Positions 9,038 through 19,936 are shown, counted from the stretch's first letter. The stretch is 64,000 nt of DNA from Paracoccaceae bacterium (GCA_023260655.1 JALQUU010000003.1:20354-84353), one strand, 5' to 3'. Translations and numbers: made by a program. The notes: generated from the letters alone by a model not told the origin.

Positions 9038-9331
9038 TTATTCGTAGTAGCAGCCCTTCTCGCCCACCGGGCAAACCATCTTGCGCTGCGGCTTGCGCGC
9101 CACATACTTCACCTTGCGCGGTGCAGACGTCGCCTTCACTTGCTGGTAGCTCATCGTATGGTTCGGCGTACCGCAGCAGATCACGCCATCAATGGAAATC
9201 GGCTGAAGGCCGGAAAGGCAGTAGTTTGCCGACGCATGGTAGGGATAGATTTTCGCATCCATCGCACTCGCTGGCAGCGCCGCCAACACAGCCAGCCCGA
9301 AGCCCGAGATCATGGCAGCTTTGATACCCAT
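9038..9331 (-). CDS. Small secreted Cys-containing protein
   Basis: 97 residues. MGIKAAMISGFGLAVLAALPASA is a classical Sec signal peptide, given here as start, hydrophobic core and ASA cleavage site. The mature part has five Cys, including CC in GVICCGTP and two in CPVGEKGC near the end, plus a basic stretch around residues 70-83. I recognise it only as a conserved hypothetical of Rhodobacteraceae; disulfides or metal binding in the periplasm are possible. The start at 9331 follows GGGAGAC; an alternative ATG 33 bases upstream lacks a good ribosome site. A terminator lies 40 bp downstream. Confidence 0.7.
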   Translation of the reverse strand: MGIKAAMISGFGLAVLAALPASAMDAKIYPYHASANYCLSGLQPISIDGVICCGTPNHTMSYQQVKATSAPRKVKYVARKPQRKMVCPVGEKGCYYE

Positions 9332-9433
9332 CGAATTGTCTCCCATTGCAAACGCCGCAAACACAGTGATTGCACTGAGTTAACCGCGAACTCGGAAGGC
9401 CGTCCAGCGAAAATTAGTCTTTTGGCTATGAGA

Positions 9434-9844
9434 TTATACCATTCGGATTGACAGACGCAACAAAGCGACCCCCGCCCAAGCCGAAACACCAGTCAGCACG
9501 GTGCCCCAAGCCAGATCCAGCGCCACCATTTTCCAAGACCAAAGCTTTAGCGTTGCCATATTGGTGAACTCGTAGGTGCCGTAAGCCAGCGCCCCCACGA
9601 CCGCCCCTTTTACCAGCGCATCTCCTGGCGCTCCGGCCACAAACGCAGGCCAGGACACGAGCCATACCAGCCCTGCGATATAGGCAACGTAAAACAGCGC
9701 CGCCGCCCCGTAGAGCGGCTGAGGCCGCATGATCTCGCCAATGTAGGTTTCATACAAAGGCGCCAGAACGCGCGTCAGCATGAGCGCGTCAAGCACAAGA
9801 AACACCGCAACGGTGATAACGAAAAGCCAGAAAGCCACGGACAT
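9434..9844 (-). CDS. DUF2177 family membrane protein
   Basis: 136 residues with four membrane segments. DUF2177 features visible are the first helix FVITVAVFLVLDALML, the sequence YGTYEFTNMATLKLWSW and the final helix ALDLAWGTVLTGVSAW. Length is normal. It stands alone between a secreted-protein gene and thyX, all on the minus strand. Function of the family is not established. Confidence 0.82.
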   Translation of the reverse strand: MSVAFWLFVITVAVFLVLDALMLTRVLAPLYETYIGEIMRPQPLYGAAALFYVAYIAGLVWLVSWPAFVAGAPGDALVKGAVVGALAYGTYEFTNMATLKLWSWKMVALDLAWGTVLTGVSAWAGVALLRLSIRMV

Positions 9845-9888
9845 TCCCCCTCAAACTAAAGCGGATACGTCCGTTGGCGCGCTTTAGA

Positions 9889-10800
9889 TCACTCTTTGTC
9901 GATAAGCGCCCGGAACTCCCGCCATTCGCCCTTCGACATGCCAGAATTCTCTTCGGTCACCGCTTCACCGCGGATCATGCGGCGGATGCAGTCCAGCCCG
10001 GTTTTCGAAACAGCCGCACCGCCCATGCGGTAATCCTCGAAGGCCGCATAGGTCTGGGGCACCCAATCCGCCACGATCTTGCACATCGCTTCCGCATAAA
10101 CGCGGATTTCGTACTGTGCATGGGCATCCGCCCGAAGTCGCAGGAAATGCAAGAGGTTATGCAGATCGGTCTTCCAGTACCACTGCGTGTAGATATTCGC
10201 AGGCAGGTTCATCCGCGCCAATTCGCGCGCCAAACCTTGCTGACCATCCTGGCTGATCATTGCCTCGTAATGGTCATAGGCCCGCGTGCAATCCTCGCGC
10301 AGCCAGCGCAGCACACGCTCGGCCTCCTCGCCCGTCAGTGCCTCGCCCCGGCCCTGGTTGTTGATCACCGATTGTGCCGCCAGCGCATCCTGCGACGGGA
10401 TGTAGAACTCGCGATCCAGAATCGAATAGCGCGCCGAATATTCGTTCACATTGGCGGTCCGGTGGCGGATCCACTGGCGCGCCACGAACACGGGCAGCTT
10501 CACATGTAGCTTGATTTCGCACATCTCGAAGGGCGTCGAATGCCAATGCCGCATCAGATAACGGATCAGGCCCGCGTCATTCTGAACGCTCTTGGTGCCC
10601 TTGCCGTAAGAAACTCGCGCCGCTTGGCAGATCGCCGCGTCGTCGCCCATGTAGTCGATCACCCGCACGAAGCCGTGGTCGAGAACCGGATGCGCCGTGT
10701 AAAGGTGCTTCTCCATGCCTTCGGAAACCACGCGCAACGTCGAACGTGTCTCCTGACGTTCTGCTTCGATTTCTGCCAGCTGCTCCGGGGTAATCGGCAT
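9889..10800 (-). CDS. thyX: FAD-dependent thymidylate synthase
   Basis: 303 residues of flavin-dependent thymidylate synthase, which makes dTMP from dUMP using methylenetetrahydrofolate and reduced FAD. The diagnostic ThyX motif is [15 protein letters not shown] (about residues 111-125), with [21 protein letters not shown] just before it, listed here as two adjoining conserved stretches. The ATG at 10800 ([11 protein letters not shown]) follows GAGGAG; an in-frame ATG six codons upstream is less likely. Transcribed alone, divergent from the surface lipoprotein gene across 187 bp. Confidence 0.96.
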   Translation of the reverse strand: MPITPEQLAEIEAERQETRSTLRVVSEGMEKHLYTAHPVLDHGFVRVIDYMGDDAAICQAARVSYGKGTKSVQNDAGLIRYLMRHWHSTPFEMCEIKLHVKLPVFVARQWIRHRTANVNEYSARYSILDREFYIPSQDALAAQSVINNQGRGEALTGEEAERVLRWLREDCTRAYDHYEAMISQDGQQGLARELARMNLPANIYTQWYWKTDLHNLLHFLRLRADAHAQYEIRVYAEAMCKIVADWVPQTYAAFEDYRMGGAAVSKTGLDCIRRMIRGEAVTEENSGMSKGEWREFRALIDKE

Positions 10801-10987
10801 GAACGTCTCCTCTTTCACGACTCGCTTGGGCCTACATATTGCCCAGCCAGCAGCTTAATGCCACTGCCCCGTGTGACGCAGGACGCACCTTGCCACTAAA
10901 ACCGCCGAGAACGCCTATCCTTATTGGCATTTTACCTATCCCTTTAGAAATTGTCGCCAAACAGGAAATCCCGCAGAGGGCAGGGCA

Positions 10988-12058
10988 GTGCTTCAGAAAA
11001 AACTCGGCAGTTTGGCCGTTATCGCGTTCCTTTCCGCCTGCGGTGGCTCCAACCCCTTCATCGACAATTCGGACACGACGGACACCGGAACCGGCACTGG
11101 CACGACCGATGGCACGCCGATCACCTCGGATCGCACTGTGCCGCCCGGAACCGCAAGCCCCACCCCCGCAGCTGGCATCTTCCGCCGCGAGCCCACCTCG
11201 GACGAGGACAACAGGTTCGGTGATGGGGCGGCCCAGAGCATCGTCTACGATTCCGGCACCGACAGCTTCACCATCACCGGCCTCGCCTTTGACGGCAACA
11301 ACACCTACACCCGTAGCACCGCCGTCAGCAGCCTTGGCCCCTACGCGGTCTACGAGGCAGCTTCGCAATATCCGGATGCGGTTACCAGCAGCCCGATCAA
11401 CCAGATGACCCACCGCGCCGTCTATGGCGTCTCGACTGGCGGCGATGTCGAATTCGCGATTGTCCGTACCGGAGCCTATATCGCCTACGGTTTCGGCGGC
11501 TTCATCTACCAGCGCAATGGCGGTGTTACTCTGCCCACGGCAGGCCAAGCCAGCTATTCAGGCCCCTATGCAGGCCTGCGCGGTTTCGTCGGCAAGTGCG
11601 GCATCGAGTATTCGACTGCCGACATGGCCATCGACATCGATTTCGACGCCTTCACTGCAAAATCCGGTGCAGAACAAGCCGCCGTGCGCGGTCGCCTGAC
11701 CAACCGCGAAATCTACGATGTCAACGGCAATAATATCACCCGCGACATCCTCGACGCTCTCGAAGCCGAATACGCAGGGATGACCTACAACAGCCTGCCT
11801 ACTGTCGTCTTCGAAGTCGGCCCCAGCGTGATGGACGCGAACGGCGAAATCGTCGGCAATGTCGGCAACTCGCTGAACACCCCGAATGGCGCGATCACCT
11901 TCGAGGAAGGCAAGTATTACGCCCTCATCTCCGGGGATGCCACGCAGGGTAATGCCAGCAACATCGTCGGCGTGCTCGTCTTCGAAACTACGCAAGACCA
12001 GCGTTTCGAAAACGTCACCGTACACGAAACCGGCGGCTTCATCCTCGGGCGCAACTAA
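10988..12058 (+). CDS. TbpB-like surface lipoprotein, likely Slam client
   Basis: 356 residues beginning with GTG (MLQKKLGS). The lipobox is FLSAC with lipidated Cys near residue 18, followed by a Gly/Thr/Asp-rich low-complexity linker (about 25-60). The C-terminal half resembles the eight-stranded barrel of transferrin-binding-protein-B-like lipoproteins, with SGPYAGLRGFVG, MAIDIDFDAF, GRLTNREIYD and the ending HETGGFILGR. The stop is 3 bp before the next gene, a Slam-like outer-membrane protein that exports such lipoproteins to the surface. The pairing supports the call; the ligand (metal complex, haem or other) is unknown. Confidence 0.75.
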   Translation: MLQKKLGSLAVIAFLSACGGSNPFIDNSDTTDTGTGTGTTDGTPITSDRTVPPGTASPTPAAGIFRREPTSDEDNRFGDGAAQSIVYDSGTDSFTITGLAFDGNNTYTRSTAVSSLGPYAVYEAASQYPDAVTSSPINQMTHRAVYGVSTGGDVEFAIVRTGAYIAYGFGGFIYQRNGGVTLPTAGQASYSGPYAGLRGFVGKCGIEYSTADMAIDIDFDAFTAKSGAEQAAVRGRLTNREIYDVNGNNITRDILDALEAEYAGMTYNSLPTVVFEVGPSVMDANGEIVGNVGNSLNTPNGAITFEEGKYYALISGDATQGNASNIVGVLVFETTQDQRFENVTVHETGGFILGRN

Positions 12059-12061
12059 CCC

Positions 12062-13416
12062 ATGCGGCGCACCTTGCAGTTCGCGGCGCTCTGCGTCGCC
12101 CTCTGCATCTCGGGCACGGGGCAGGCGCGGGCCGAAACACTCAACGCCGCCGATTTCCACACCAAGGCCGTCGAGGCGCTGGCTGCGGGCGATGCCCATA
12201 CAGCGCTCGCCATGGCCGAGGCCCTCCTCGCCCGCGATCCGCAGGATTTCGACGCCGATCTCCTCCGCGCCCGAGCCGCCCGCGAATTGGGTCAGACCGC
12301 GGATGCCCTCAGCGCCTCGGAAACCGCATGGGGGCTTGCAGCTACCGATTTAGAGCGCCATGCCGCCGCCCTCGTGCGCGCTCAGGTGCTATCTTCTGTT
12401 GACCGCCGCACCGCCGCGCAGCTCTGGCTCCGCCGTGCCGTGCAATATGCGCCCGACCCCGCCTCCCGCGCCCGCGCCATCCGCGATTTCCGCTATGTTC
12501 GCGCCCGCAATCCCGTCTCCGTCGATCTTCGCTTCGGCCTCACGCCGCGCTCGAATATCAACAACGGCTCGGTGCATTCCTCGGCGCGGCTCTTCGATCT
12601 GCCCTTCGAATTCCAGCTCTCCGGCACCGCGCAAGCCCTCTCCGGCCTTGAAACCTCTGCCGGGGCAAGCCTCCGCTACCGCATTTCCGAGGCCCCCACC
12701 CACGCCACCGATCTGCGCGTCTCGCTCGACAGCCGCAGCTACACCCTTTCCAAAGAGGCCCGCGCACTCGCCCCAGCCGCACGCGGATCGGATTACGGCC
12801 AGATCAACCTGAGCGCCGGCCTCCTGCACCGCTGGTCCGATCCGACAGGCCGCCGCGAATGGCTCGTCGGCGCCGATCTTGGCCGCCTCTGGTATGGCGG
12901 CGCCCCCTACGCCGATGTCGCGCGCCTTACGGGCGGGGTGAACCTCGCGCTCCCCAACAGCCAGCGCCTCTCCATCGCGCTCACCGAGGAACGCAACCGC
13001 GGCCCGCTTGCTCCCTCCTCCGATGTTTCCCGCGTCGCTCTCGGCTGGTCCGCCCCCCTGCCCTCCGGCCCCATGCTTTCCGTCTCGGCCACCCTGACCG
13101 ACAGCGCCTCCGCCACCTCCAGCGCCGACTACCGCGACCTCTCTCTCGGGCTCGATATCGCGCCACGCCGCCAGTTCTTCGGTGCGGAAGCGACTTTCTC
13201 ACTCGACCTGCGCGGCAGCGACTACCCCGCCAACCCCTTCGCCGCAGGCCCCCGCCATGACCGCGAAGTGGCGGCCTCTCTCTGGCCTTGCCGAAAGCCG
13301 AATATCTCGGCTTCAAACCCGTAGTCACGCTCTCGGCCCGCAAGAACCGCTCGAACGTCGCGATCTACGAAACCCGCGATATCGGCCGCTCGCTCGGGTT
13401 CTGTTCCGCCTTTTGA
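12062..13416 (+). pseudogene. Slam-like outer-membrane protein, frameshifted
   Basis: Surface lipoprotein assembly modulator (DUF560) type. It has a signal peptide to ARA at about residue 24, a periplasmic TPR-like region (about 25-145), then NPVSVDLRFGLTPRSNINNG, the hallmark start of the Slam barrel, and beta-strands to the end. The open frame closes early at 13324 after an aberrant tail. Shifting frame at the CTCTCTCT tract (13276-13283) continues as LPKAEYLGFKPVVTLSARK and ends GFCSAF, with the terminal Phe expected of outer-membrane barrels, at 13416. Total length fits loss of one base or gain of one CT. As read, the barrel lacks its last strands. Confidence 0.75.
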
Positions 13417-13484
13417 TTGGCTTCCGGTCTCGACATCCGGCCCCGTTTCCCTAATCTCTGCCCGAAGAACAAAGCGAGGGCGCG

Positions 13485-13913
13485 ATGCAAATCAAATATC
13501 TCCACACAATGGTCCGGGTGAAGGATCTCGAAAAGTCGATGGCTTTCTACAAGCTTCTCGGCCTCAAGAAGACACGCCAGTATGACAGCGAAGAAGGCCG
13601 CTTCACGCTGATCTTCCTTGCCCCGCCTGAGCAAGAAGAGTGCCCGGTCGAACTCACCTATAACTGGGACGGCGACGATGGCCTGCCCTCCGACAGCCGC
13701 CATTTCGGCCACCTCGCCTATGCCGTGGAAAACATCTACGACATGTGCCAGCACCTGATGGATAACGGCGTCACCATCAACCGCCCGCCCCGCGATGGCC
13801 GCATGGCTTTCGTCCGTTCGCCCGACAATGTCTCGATCGAACTGCTCCAGATGGGCGATCCGCTGCCGAAAGCCGAGCCTTGGGCCTCGATGCCCAGCAC
13901 CGGTCACTGGTAA
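13485..13913 (+). CDS. gloA: Lactoylglutathione lyase (glyoxalase I)
   Basis: 142 residues with two VOC repeats forming the Ni/Zn-dependent glyoxalase I that converts methylglyoxal-glutathione hemithioacetal to S-lactoylglutathione. Metal ligands appear as His in YLHTMVRV, Glu in VELTYNW, His in GHLAYAV and Glu in SIELLQMG. The start follows AAAGCGAGGGCG. Length and motif order match GloA. A GC-rich hairpin lies just past the stop. Confidence 0.93.
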   Translation: MQIKYLHTMVRVKDLEKSMAFYKLLGLKKTRQYDSEEGRFTLIFLAPPEQEECPVELTYNWDGDDGLPSDSRHFGHLAYAVENIYDMCQHLMDNGVTINRPPRDGRMAFVRSPDNVSIELLQMGDPLPKAEPWASMPSTGHW

Positions 13914-13921
13914 CCGTTAGG

Positions 13922-13943
13922 GCGCGGGGCGAACTCCCCGCGC
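13922..13943. terminator. GC-rich hairpin between gloA and MarR gene
   Basis: GCGCGGGG (13922-13929) pairs with CCCCGCGC (13936-13943) across a 6-base loop, followed by GCTTTCC. It lies 8 bp past gloA and 13 bp from the convergent MarR-type gene. The short T-run makes it a plausible gloA terminator. Confidence 0.55.
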
Positions 13944-13955
13944 GCTTTCCCCGCC

Positions 13956-14465
13956 TCAGTAGATGTATCGGATCTGGTCGGCCCAGTAGCGTTCCATCCG
14001 CTTCGGCCCTACCGTCACATCTTCAAGACTCGCCGCCTGCAGAATACCCCGCGCCGAGATCCCTTCGGCTTGCCGCGCAAAGAGCGCCGCCACCAACTCG
14101 CAGATCGTCCGCCCCTTGGCTGTCAACCGCACCCGCACCGAACGGCGATCCACTTCGCAGCGCTGGTGGTGCATATAACCCGCCTCGACGAGCTTCTTCA
14201 GGTTATAGTTCACTTTCGAACCCTGATAATACCCGCGCGACTTCAACTCGCCCGCCGACACTTCCTGCTCGCCCACATTGAACAGCAAAAGTGCTTGCAC
14301 CGCGTTGATTTCAATAACCCCCACGCGCTCGAACTCGTCCTTGATCACATCAAGAAGCAAGCGGTGCAGGCGTTCGATCAGGCTCAGGGCCTCTAGGTAT
14401 CCCGTCATGAGGCCAATGTCCCCTTGCGGGGTATCGGGGGCCTGAAAAGAGGAATGAATACTCAT
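13956..14465 (-). CDS. ldtR: MarR-family regulator, LdtR-like
   Basis: 169 residues, winged helix-turn-helix. GELKSRGYYQGSKVNYNLKK is the helix-turn-helix with the recognition helix, and CEVDRRSVRVRLTAKG is the wing with the DRRS motif of MarR proteins. The sequence matches the alphaproteobacterial LdtR type, shown in Liberibacter and Sinorhizobium to control L,D-transpeptidase and stress genes. The ATG at 14465 lies 15 bp after a perfect palindrome, a possible autoregulatory operator. The symbol is inferred from family resemblance; the regulon here is unknown. Confidence 0.75.
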   Translation of the reverse strand: MSIHSSFQAPDTPQGDIGLMTGYLEALSLIERLHRLLLDVIKDEFERVGVIEINAVQALLLFNVGEQEVSAGELKSRGYYQGSKVNYNLKKLVEAGYMHHQRCEVDRRSVRVRLTAKGRTICELVAALFARQAEGISARGILQAASLEDVTVGPKRMERYWADQIRYIY

Positions 14466-14479
14466 GTTTGTCTCCGTGC

Positions 14480-14493
14480 TGTCCGCTCGGACA
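14480..14493. promoter_or_regulatory. Palindrome upstream of MarR gene
   Basis: TGTCCG-CT-CGGACA is a perfect 6-bp inverted repeat with a 2-bp centre, 14 bp before the MarR-type start codon. Position in the leader or promoter suggests an operator. MarR sites usually span 14-20 bp palindromes, but no binding data support this. Confidence 0.35.
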
Positions 14494-14562
14494 CGAGTTC
14501 TGACGGCAAAACCCGAAGATCGGGTTAAACCGGAGGCATTCCACTAAAATCCGAAGTATTCT

Positions 14563-14820
14563 CTAGGCGTTGATCAGGCGACGGATGCGCGCCACCAGAT
14601 CGGCATGGGCTTCAGGCGCGCCCATCTGGCCGGTCACCCACTGGTAAAGGTCCTGATCGTTCTCGTCGAGGAGCGCCTCGTAGCGATCGAGCCCGGCCGC
14701 ATCCATCCCGCCCAGTTCTGCCTCGGCGAAGCGCGACAGGATGATATCCATTTCCTTGATCCCGCGCCGTATCGAGCGCATGCCAAGGCGTTTCAGCCGG
14801 ATTTCCCGCGTTTCCGTCAT
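14563..14820 (-). CDS. sdhE: Succinate dehydrogenase assembly factor (FAD)
   Basis: 85 residues, the SdhE/SDHAF2 family that helps attach FAD covalently to SdhA. RRGIKEMDIIL is the family's RGxxE-type signature and YEALLDENDQDLYQWVTGQ the second conserved block. Length is typical. The ATG overlaps the stop of the upstream XRE-type regulator by four bases, so the two are coupled. The operon partner is a small DNA-binding protein rather than sdh genes. Confidence 0.93.
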   Translation of the reverse strand: MTETREIRLKRLGMRSIRRGIKEMDIILSRFAEAELGGMDAAGLDRYEALLDENDQDLYQWVTGQMGAPEAHADLVARIRRLINA

Positions 14821-15227
14821 TCCTCGCGCTCCTGCACTTTGAATTCACGCAGCGCCTTTTCTACCCGACCGATCTTCTTTGCAAGAGCCTCGGCCTCGTC
14901 GCGGAGCGCCGCAAGGTCCGCCAGCGCTTTTGCCAGCTCAGGCGAGGAACCGCCCGCCTCTGGCATCGCTACACCCTCGCCTTCACCGTTCAGAAGCCAC
15001 ACCACCGAAACGCCCAGCATGCCCGCCATCGTGGTCAACCGGTTTGCGCGGGGATCGGCGCGGTCATCTTCCCAATCTTCCAGCGTCGAGGTCTTCACAC
15101 CCAACCGCTTCGCCAACTGTTTCGGCGTCATATCCGCCGCCTCACGCGCCGCGGCAATCCGGTCTCCCAACGTTGCCACATCCGCTGCATAGTAACCTTG
15201 GGCGCTCATGTGCTCGTTGTCAGCCAT
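14817..15227 (-). CDS. XRE-type helix-turn-helix regulator
   Basis: 136 residues. Residues 20-80 are a Cro/CI-type helix-turn-helix (TPKQLAKRLGVKTSTLEDWE). Residues 95-136 are a predicted coiled coil rich in Ala, Leu, Glu and Lys (DLAALRDEAEALAKKIGRVE), likely for dimerisation. It overlaps sdhE by four bases and is divergent from the aminotransferase gene with 78 bp between. Targets unknown. Confidence 0.85.
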   Translation of the reverse strand: MADNEHMSAQGYYAADVATLGDRIAAAREAADMTPKQLAKRLGVKTSTLEDWEDDRADPRANRLTTMAGMLGVSVVWLLNGEGEGVAMPEAGGSSPELAKALADLAALRDEAEALAKKIGRVEKALREFKVQEREE

Positions 15228-15275
15228 TGCTCTTCTCCTTGTCCACTTGCTTGGGATTTCGGCGCACCCTATTAG

Positions 15276-16508
<1,233 letters not shown>

Positions 16509-16556
16509 TCACCGACTGCGTAAACAGTGCTTGGTGAGCGGACGTAAGGAGAAGGC

Positions 16557-16982
16557 ATGGCGGGGGAATTGCCCGAGTATTATTTTCGGGTTTGGGAAAA
16601 CGGCGCGTTCGTTTTCCGTGTCGATACGGAAAACCGTCAACGTCGGATCGAGATGGATCAGATCGCGACGGCAAACATCCGCAATGGCGATATAAAACCG
16701 CAAGGGGATCGCCAGCTCACCGAGGAAGACATCTCGGTCATCCGTGACTGGATGGAGCAGCGTCTCGCCACGCTCGCCGCCCGCGACATCGACGATATCC
16801 ACCGCGCGGTCGACTACCTCAACCAGACAACCCACTGGGCGCAGTCAAAAGCCACTGACGCCCAGTTAGATCTGGTCACCGATTCTCTCCTGCTCGCGAT
16901 GCATGATCTTCGCTCGGTGTTGGTCCGGAAAAGGGCCGACAGGCTCCTTGCGAATTACGAAGCGCGCACCCAAGCCGAATAA
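16557..16982 (+). CDS. Conserved hypothetical protein
   Basis: 141 residues, soluble, mainly alpha-helical in its second half (residues 55-135) with no signal or membrane segment. The start follows TAAGGAGAAGGC. I recognise no domain; the sequence ELPEYYFRVWENGAFVFRVD suggests a small N-terminal beta region. It follows the aminotransferase by 48 bp on the same strand, possibly co-transcribed, and converges on the MATE gene 3 bp beyond its stop. Confidence 0.65.
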   Translation: MAGELPEYYFRVWENGAFVFRVDTENRQRRIEMDQIATANIRNGDIKPQGDRQLTEEDISVIRDWMEQRLATLAARDIDDIHRAVDYLNQTTHWAQSKATDAQLDLVTDSLLLAMHDLRSVLVRKRADRLLANYEARTQAE

Positions 16983-16985
16983 GGC

Positions 16986-18333
16986 TCAGGCAGCGCGCTC
17001 CAATCTGGGTAGGGACTGCCGCCAGAAGCGTAGCATCATGAACCCGCCAGCCACGGCCAGCCCCGCCGCTAGCCCCAGCCAAACGCCCACACCTTCCCAG
17101 CCCACAACAAAGGCCAGCACGTAAGCCATGGGCGCACCCACGCCCCAATAGGCAATCGTGGCGATAATCATCGGCACGCGGGTATCCTGCACCCCGCGCA
17201 ACAGGCCCAGCGCCATCACCTGCGCCGAATCCGCCGCTTGGAAAAGCGCCGCCGCCGCCATCAGGGTCACGCCAATCACGATCACCGCCGCGCGGTCGGG
17301 ATCGTCCGGCGCAAGGAAAAGCCCGATCAGCAAGTTCGGAATGGTCAGGAAGGTGATCACCGTCAGCACCACGAAAACGAGCGACAGGAAAATCACCGTC
17401 GAAGCCCCTGTCCGCAGTTCCGCCAAGTCCCCTGCCCCGAGCGACCGCCCGGAGCGGATCGTCGCCACGTTGCTCAACCCCACATGCAGCATGAAGGTCA
17501 TCGACGAGAGTTGCAGTGCAATCCCGTGCGCCGCCAGCGGCACAGTGCCGAGCCACCCCATCATCAAGGACGCGGCCGAGAACAGCCCCACCTCCGCAAT
17601 ATTCGTGATGCCGATCGGCCAGCCCAAGCGGAACACCCGCCACAAGGCTTCCCAATCCGCCCGCCAGAACCGCACGAACAACTCATGTTCCGGCACCGCG
17701 CGAATCGCATAGGCCACGATCACCACCATCGAGGCGAGTTGCGCCGCCAGCGAGGCCCAAGCCGAGCCCGCAAGCCCCATCTCCGGCGCTCCGAAATGCC
17801 CGAAGATCAGCACGTAGTTCAGCGCGGCATTCACCGCGACCGCCGCCAGTGTCGCCCACAGCACGATCTGCGTGCGTTCCAGCGCCGAAAGGTAGCTCTT
17901 CAGCACCATCACCATCAGCGCCGGAAAGATCGACCACCCCGCAATGGCGAGATACAAGCCCGCACCCTCTGCCAGCGCTGGTCCCTGCCCCAGAGCACCC
18001 AGCACCCCCTCGGCCGAAAGCAGCGCCGGAAGCGTCAGCACCCCGTAGACCATGGCAATCCAGATCGCCATCCGCGTCACCCGGCGGACCTGCTGCGCCT
18101 GCCCCGAGGTCTCGGCTTCCGCCACCATCGGCATCAGGGCCCAGGCAAAGCCAGACCCGAAGATGAAGAGGATGAAGAAATAGGTCGAGCCAAGCACCTG
18201 CGCGGCCAGCGCTTCCACGTCATACCAGCAGCATGAGTGAATCCGTGAGCCAGATCGAGGTTTGCGCCAGATGGCTGCCAATGAGCGGCAGGCCCAGGGT
18301 GAGAATGGATTTAACATGTTCATTACGGGTCAT
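16986..18333 (-). pseudogene. MATE-family efflux protein, frameshifted near N-terminus
   Basis: Multidrug/Na+ antiporter of the DinF-like MATE branch with twelve membrane segments. From the ATG at 18333 the protein begins MTRNEHVKSILTLGLPLIGS, the expected first helix, and reads to LTDSLML, then hits TGA. Two bases away in another frame it continues WYDVEALAAQVLGSTYFFIL to the normal end. The total of 1348 bp plus two bases gives exactly 450 codons, and family sequence LMLGWYDVEA fits loss of GG at about 18227-18230. As read, only a 38-residue peptide or a protein lacking helix 1 would be made. Confidence 0.8.
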
Positions 18334-18377
18334 GAGATAGCGCTAACCCTGCTCGGAAGCACTTTCAAGCCACGCCG

Positions 18378-19316
18378 TCACGCCGCCCGCATCAAAAGCT
18401 GGAGTGCTGCCAAGGCCACCACGGCCCCCGAGATGATTTCCAAAGCCGACATCGCCCGCAGAATCCCGCGCCCTTCCGCGATCTGCGCCAGCACCCCTTC
18501 CCGCATCGTCACGGCGGCCAAGGCGACCAAAAGCGTCACCGACGCCGTGCCAAGGCCCATGGCGAAAACACCTGCGATACCCGCCGCATGGATGCCCATT
18601 TTCGCCGTAATGATCAGCAAGAAAATCGCCCCCGTGCAGGGCCGGATCGCTACCGCGCCAATCAAGAGAAGCGCATCCCGCAACGAATGTACCTCTGCTA
18701 CCTGCTCCAGCGTCGGCCCATGGGCATGGCCGAAGCCGCAATTCGCGTCATGCACATGGTCATGGCCATGCTCATGCCCCGCGCCATGCTCTGCCTCGGG
18801 CCGGAACGCCCCGAAAGCCCGCCGGATGCCCCGAGCCAGAAGCCAGAACCCGACCCCCGCGATCGCCGCATAGGAAACCGACGCAAACCAATCCTCCGCC
18901 GCGCCTTCCAGCGCCGTTTTGCCAAGTTGCAAAACCCAGATCCCGAAATACACAAGCAAAACGGCCGATCCGGCCTGCGCCAAGCTCGACGCCACCGAAA
19001 GCGCCCCCAAGCGCGTCAGAGAAACTCGCTGCGCCATGCCATAGCCGCCGATCAGGATCTTGCCGTGCCCCGGCCCCGCCGCATGGAAAAAACCGTAGGC
19101 AAAGCACAACACCAAGAGAGAGAACAACGCTCCGGGCTGGCCCGCCTTCAACGCTCGCACGATCCGCGCCATAGCGGTTTGCGCCTCGTGCTGGCCTTCC
19201 GCGGCCCAACGGTCCAGCACCGCCATTCCGCCCAACCCCCATAGCCACACCGCTACAGCCAGAACCGCCGCCACAGGTAACAGCCAAGCAAGCCGCCCCG
19301 CGCTCACTTCCCGCAT
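18378..19316 (-). CDS. NicO-type nickel/cobalt transporter
   Basis: 312 residues with about six to seven membrane segments. [17 protein letters not shown] is the HxxxHG/HGK region conserved in NicO/RcnA proteins. A His-rich cytoplasmic loop ([19 protein letters not shown], about residues 180-200) is typical of metal carriers. [11 protein letters not shown] is the second family motif. It overlaps the upstream DUF1007 gene by 13 bp; this pair occurs together widely and probably moves nickel, cobalt or zinc. Direction of transport cannot be decided from sequence. Confidence 0.88.
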   Translation of the reverse strand: MREVSAGRLAWLLPVAAVLAVAVWLWGLGGMAVLDRWAAEGQHEAQTAMARIVRALKAGQPGALFSLLVLCFAYGFFHAAGPGHGKILIGGYGMAQRVSLTRLGALSVASSLAQAGSAVLLVYFGIWVLQLGKTALEGAAEDWFASVSYAAIAGVGFWLLARGIRRAFGAFRPEAEHGAGHEHGHDHVHDANCGFGHAHGPTLEQVAEVHSLRDALLLIGAVAIRPCTGAIFLLIITAKMGIHAAGIAGVFAMGLGTASVTLLVALAAVTMREGVLAQIAEGRGILRAMSALEIISGAVVALAALQLLMRAA

Positions 19317-19936
19317 TCGACCCTCACAACATCCGCAAATGCTTCGCCAACTTCCGGGTATTCGTCGTCATTCTTCGGCGGGTTCTTATAAAGCTCCTCT
19401 TCGACCAGCGTATAAGCCTTGTCGAGATCCGCCGCTTCGATCCCCACCGTGCACCCCTCGGGTGCCGTTACCCGCCCTTGCAAATCGTAAGCCGTGTAGA
19501 ACGTCGGATCATAAGCGCGCAGCGTGAGCGCTGAAACCGGCTCCACAAAACGCCTCACATGGCCCGAAACCAGCATCCCGTTCTCGAGCACTGTCTGCGT
19601 GCCAACAGGGGCTCCAAGCACAAGCGCATCCCCACTCGGCCCCACCGCGTAAAGATCGCCCTGAAACCCCTCAATCCAGTTCAGATCGAAGCCCTTCACC
19701 GTCTGCAACTCAGCGTCCGTCAGAAACCCGTCCGCATCCGGATCAAGCCCCATGTCTTCGAGGATCAGCAGCGAATAAAGTTCGTCATAGGCCCAAGTCA
19801 CCTCGAGCTCAGTCACCTGCCCCGCATCGTTCGTGCGCAATGTCATGGAGATATCGACAAACACATGCGGATGCGCCGAAAGTGGCGTTGCAGTGCATAG
19901 GAAAAGGGCGGTGCAAGCGGCGCGAAAATCCATCAT
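19304..19936 (-). CDS. DUF1007 periplasmic metal-associated protein
   Basis: 210 residues. An N-terminal signal peptide ([15 protein letters not shown]) is followed at once by HPHVFVD, the DUF1007 hallmark and a likely metal site after cleavage. The middle holds [15 protein letters not shown] and [13 protein letters not shown], an EF-hand-like acidic loop. The start is one of two adjacent ATGs (19936 or 19933) behind GGAGTAAG. It is the first gene of the DUF1007-NicO pair, overlapping NicO by 13 bp. A chaperone or substrate-binding role for the transporter is inferred from pairing. Confidence 0.85.
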   Translation of the reverse strand: MMDFRAACTALFLCTATPLSAHPHVFVDISMTLRTNDAGQVTELEVTWAYDELYSLLILEDMGLDPDADGFLTDAELQTVKGFDLNWIEGFQGDLYAVGPSGDALVLGAPVGTQTVLENGMLVSGHVRRFVEPVSALTLRAYDPTFYTAYDLQGRVTAPEGCTVGIEAADLDKAYTLVEEELYKNPPKNDDEYPEVGEAFADVVRVECGK

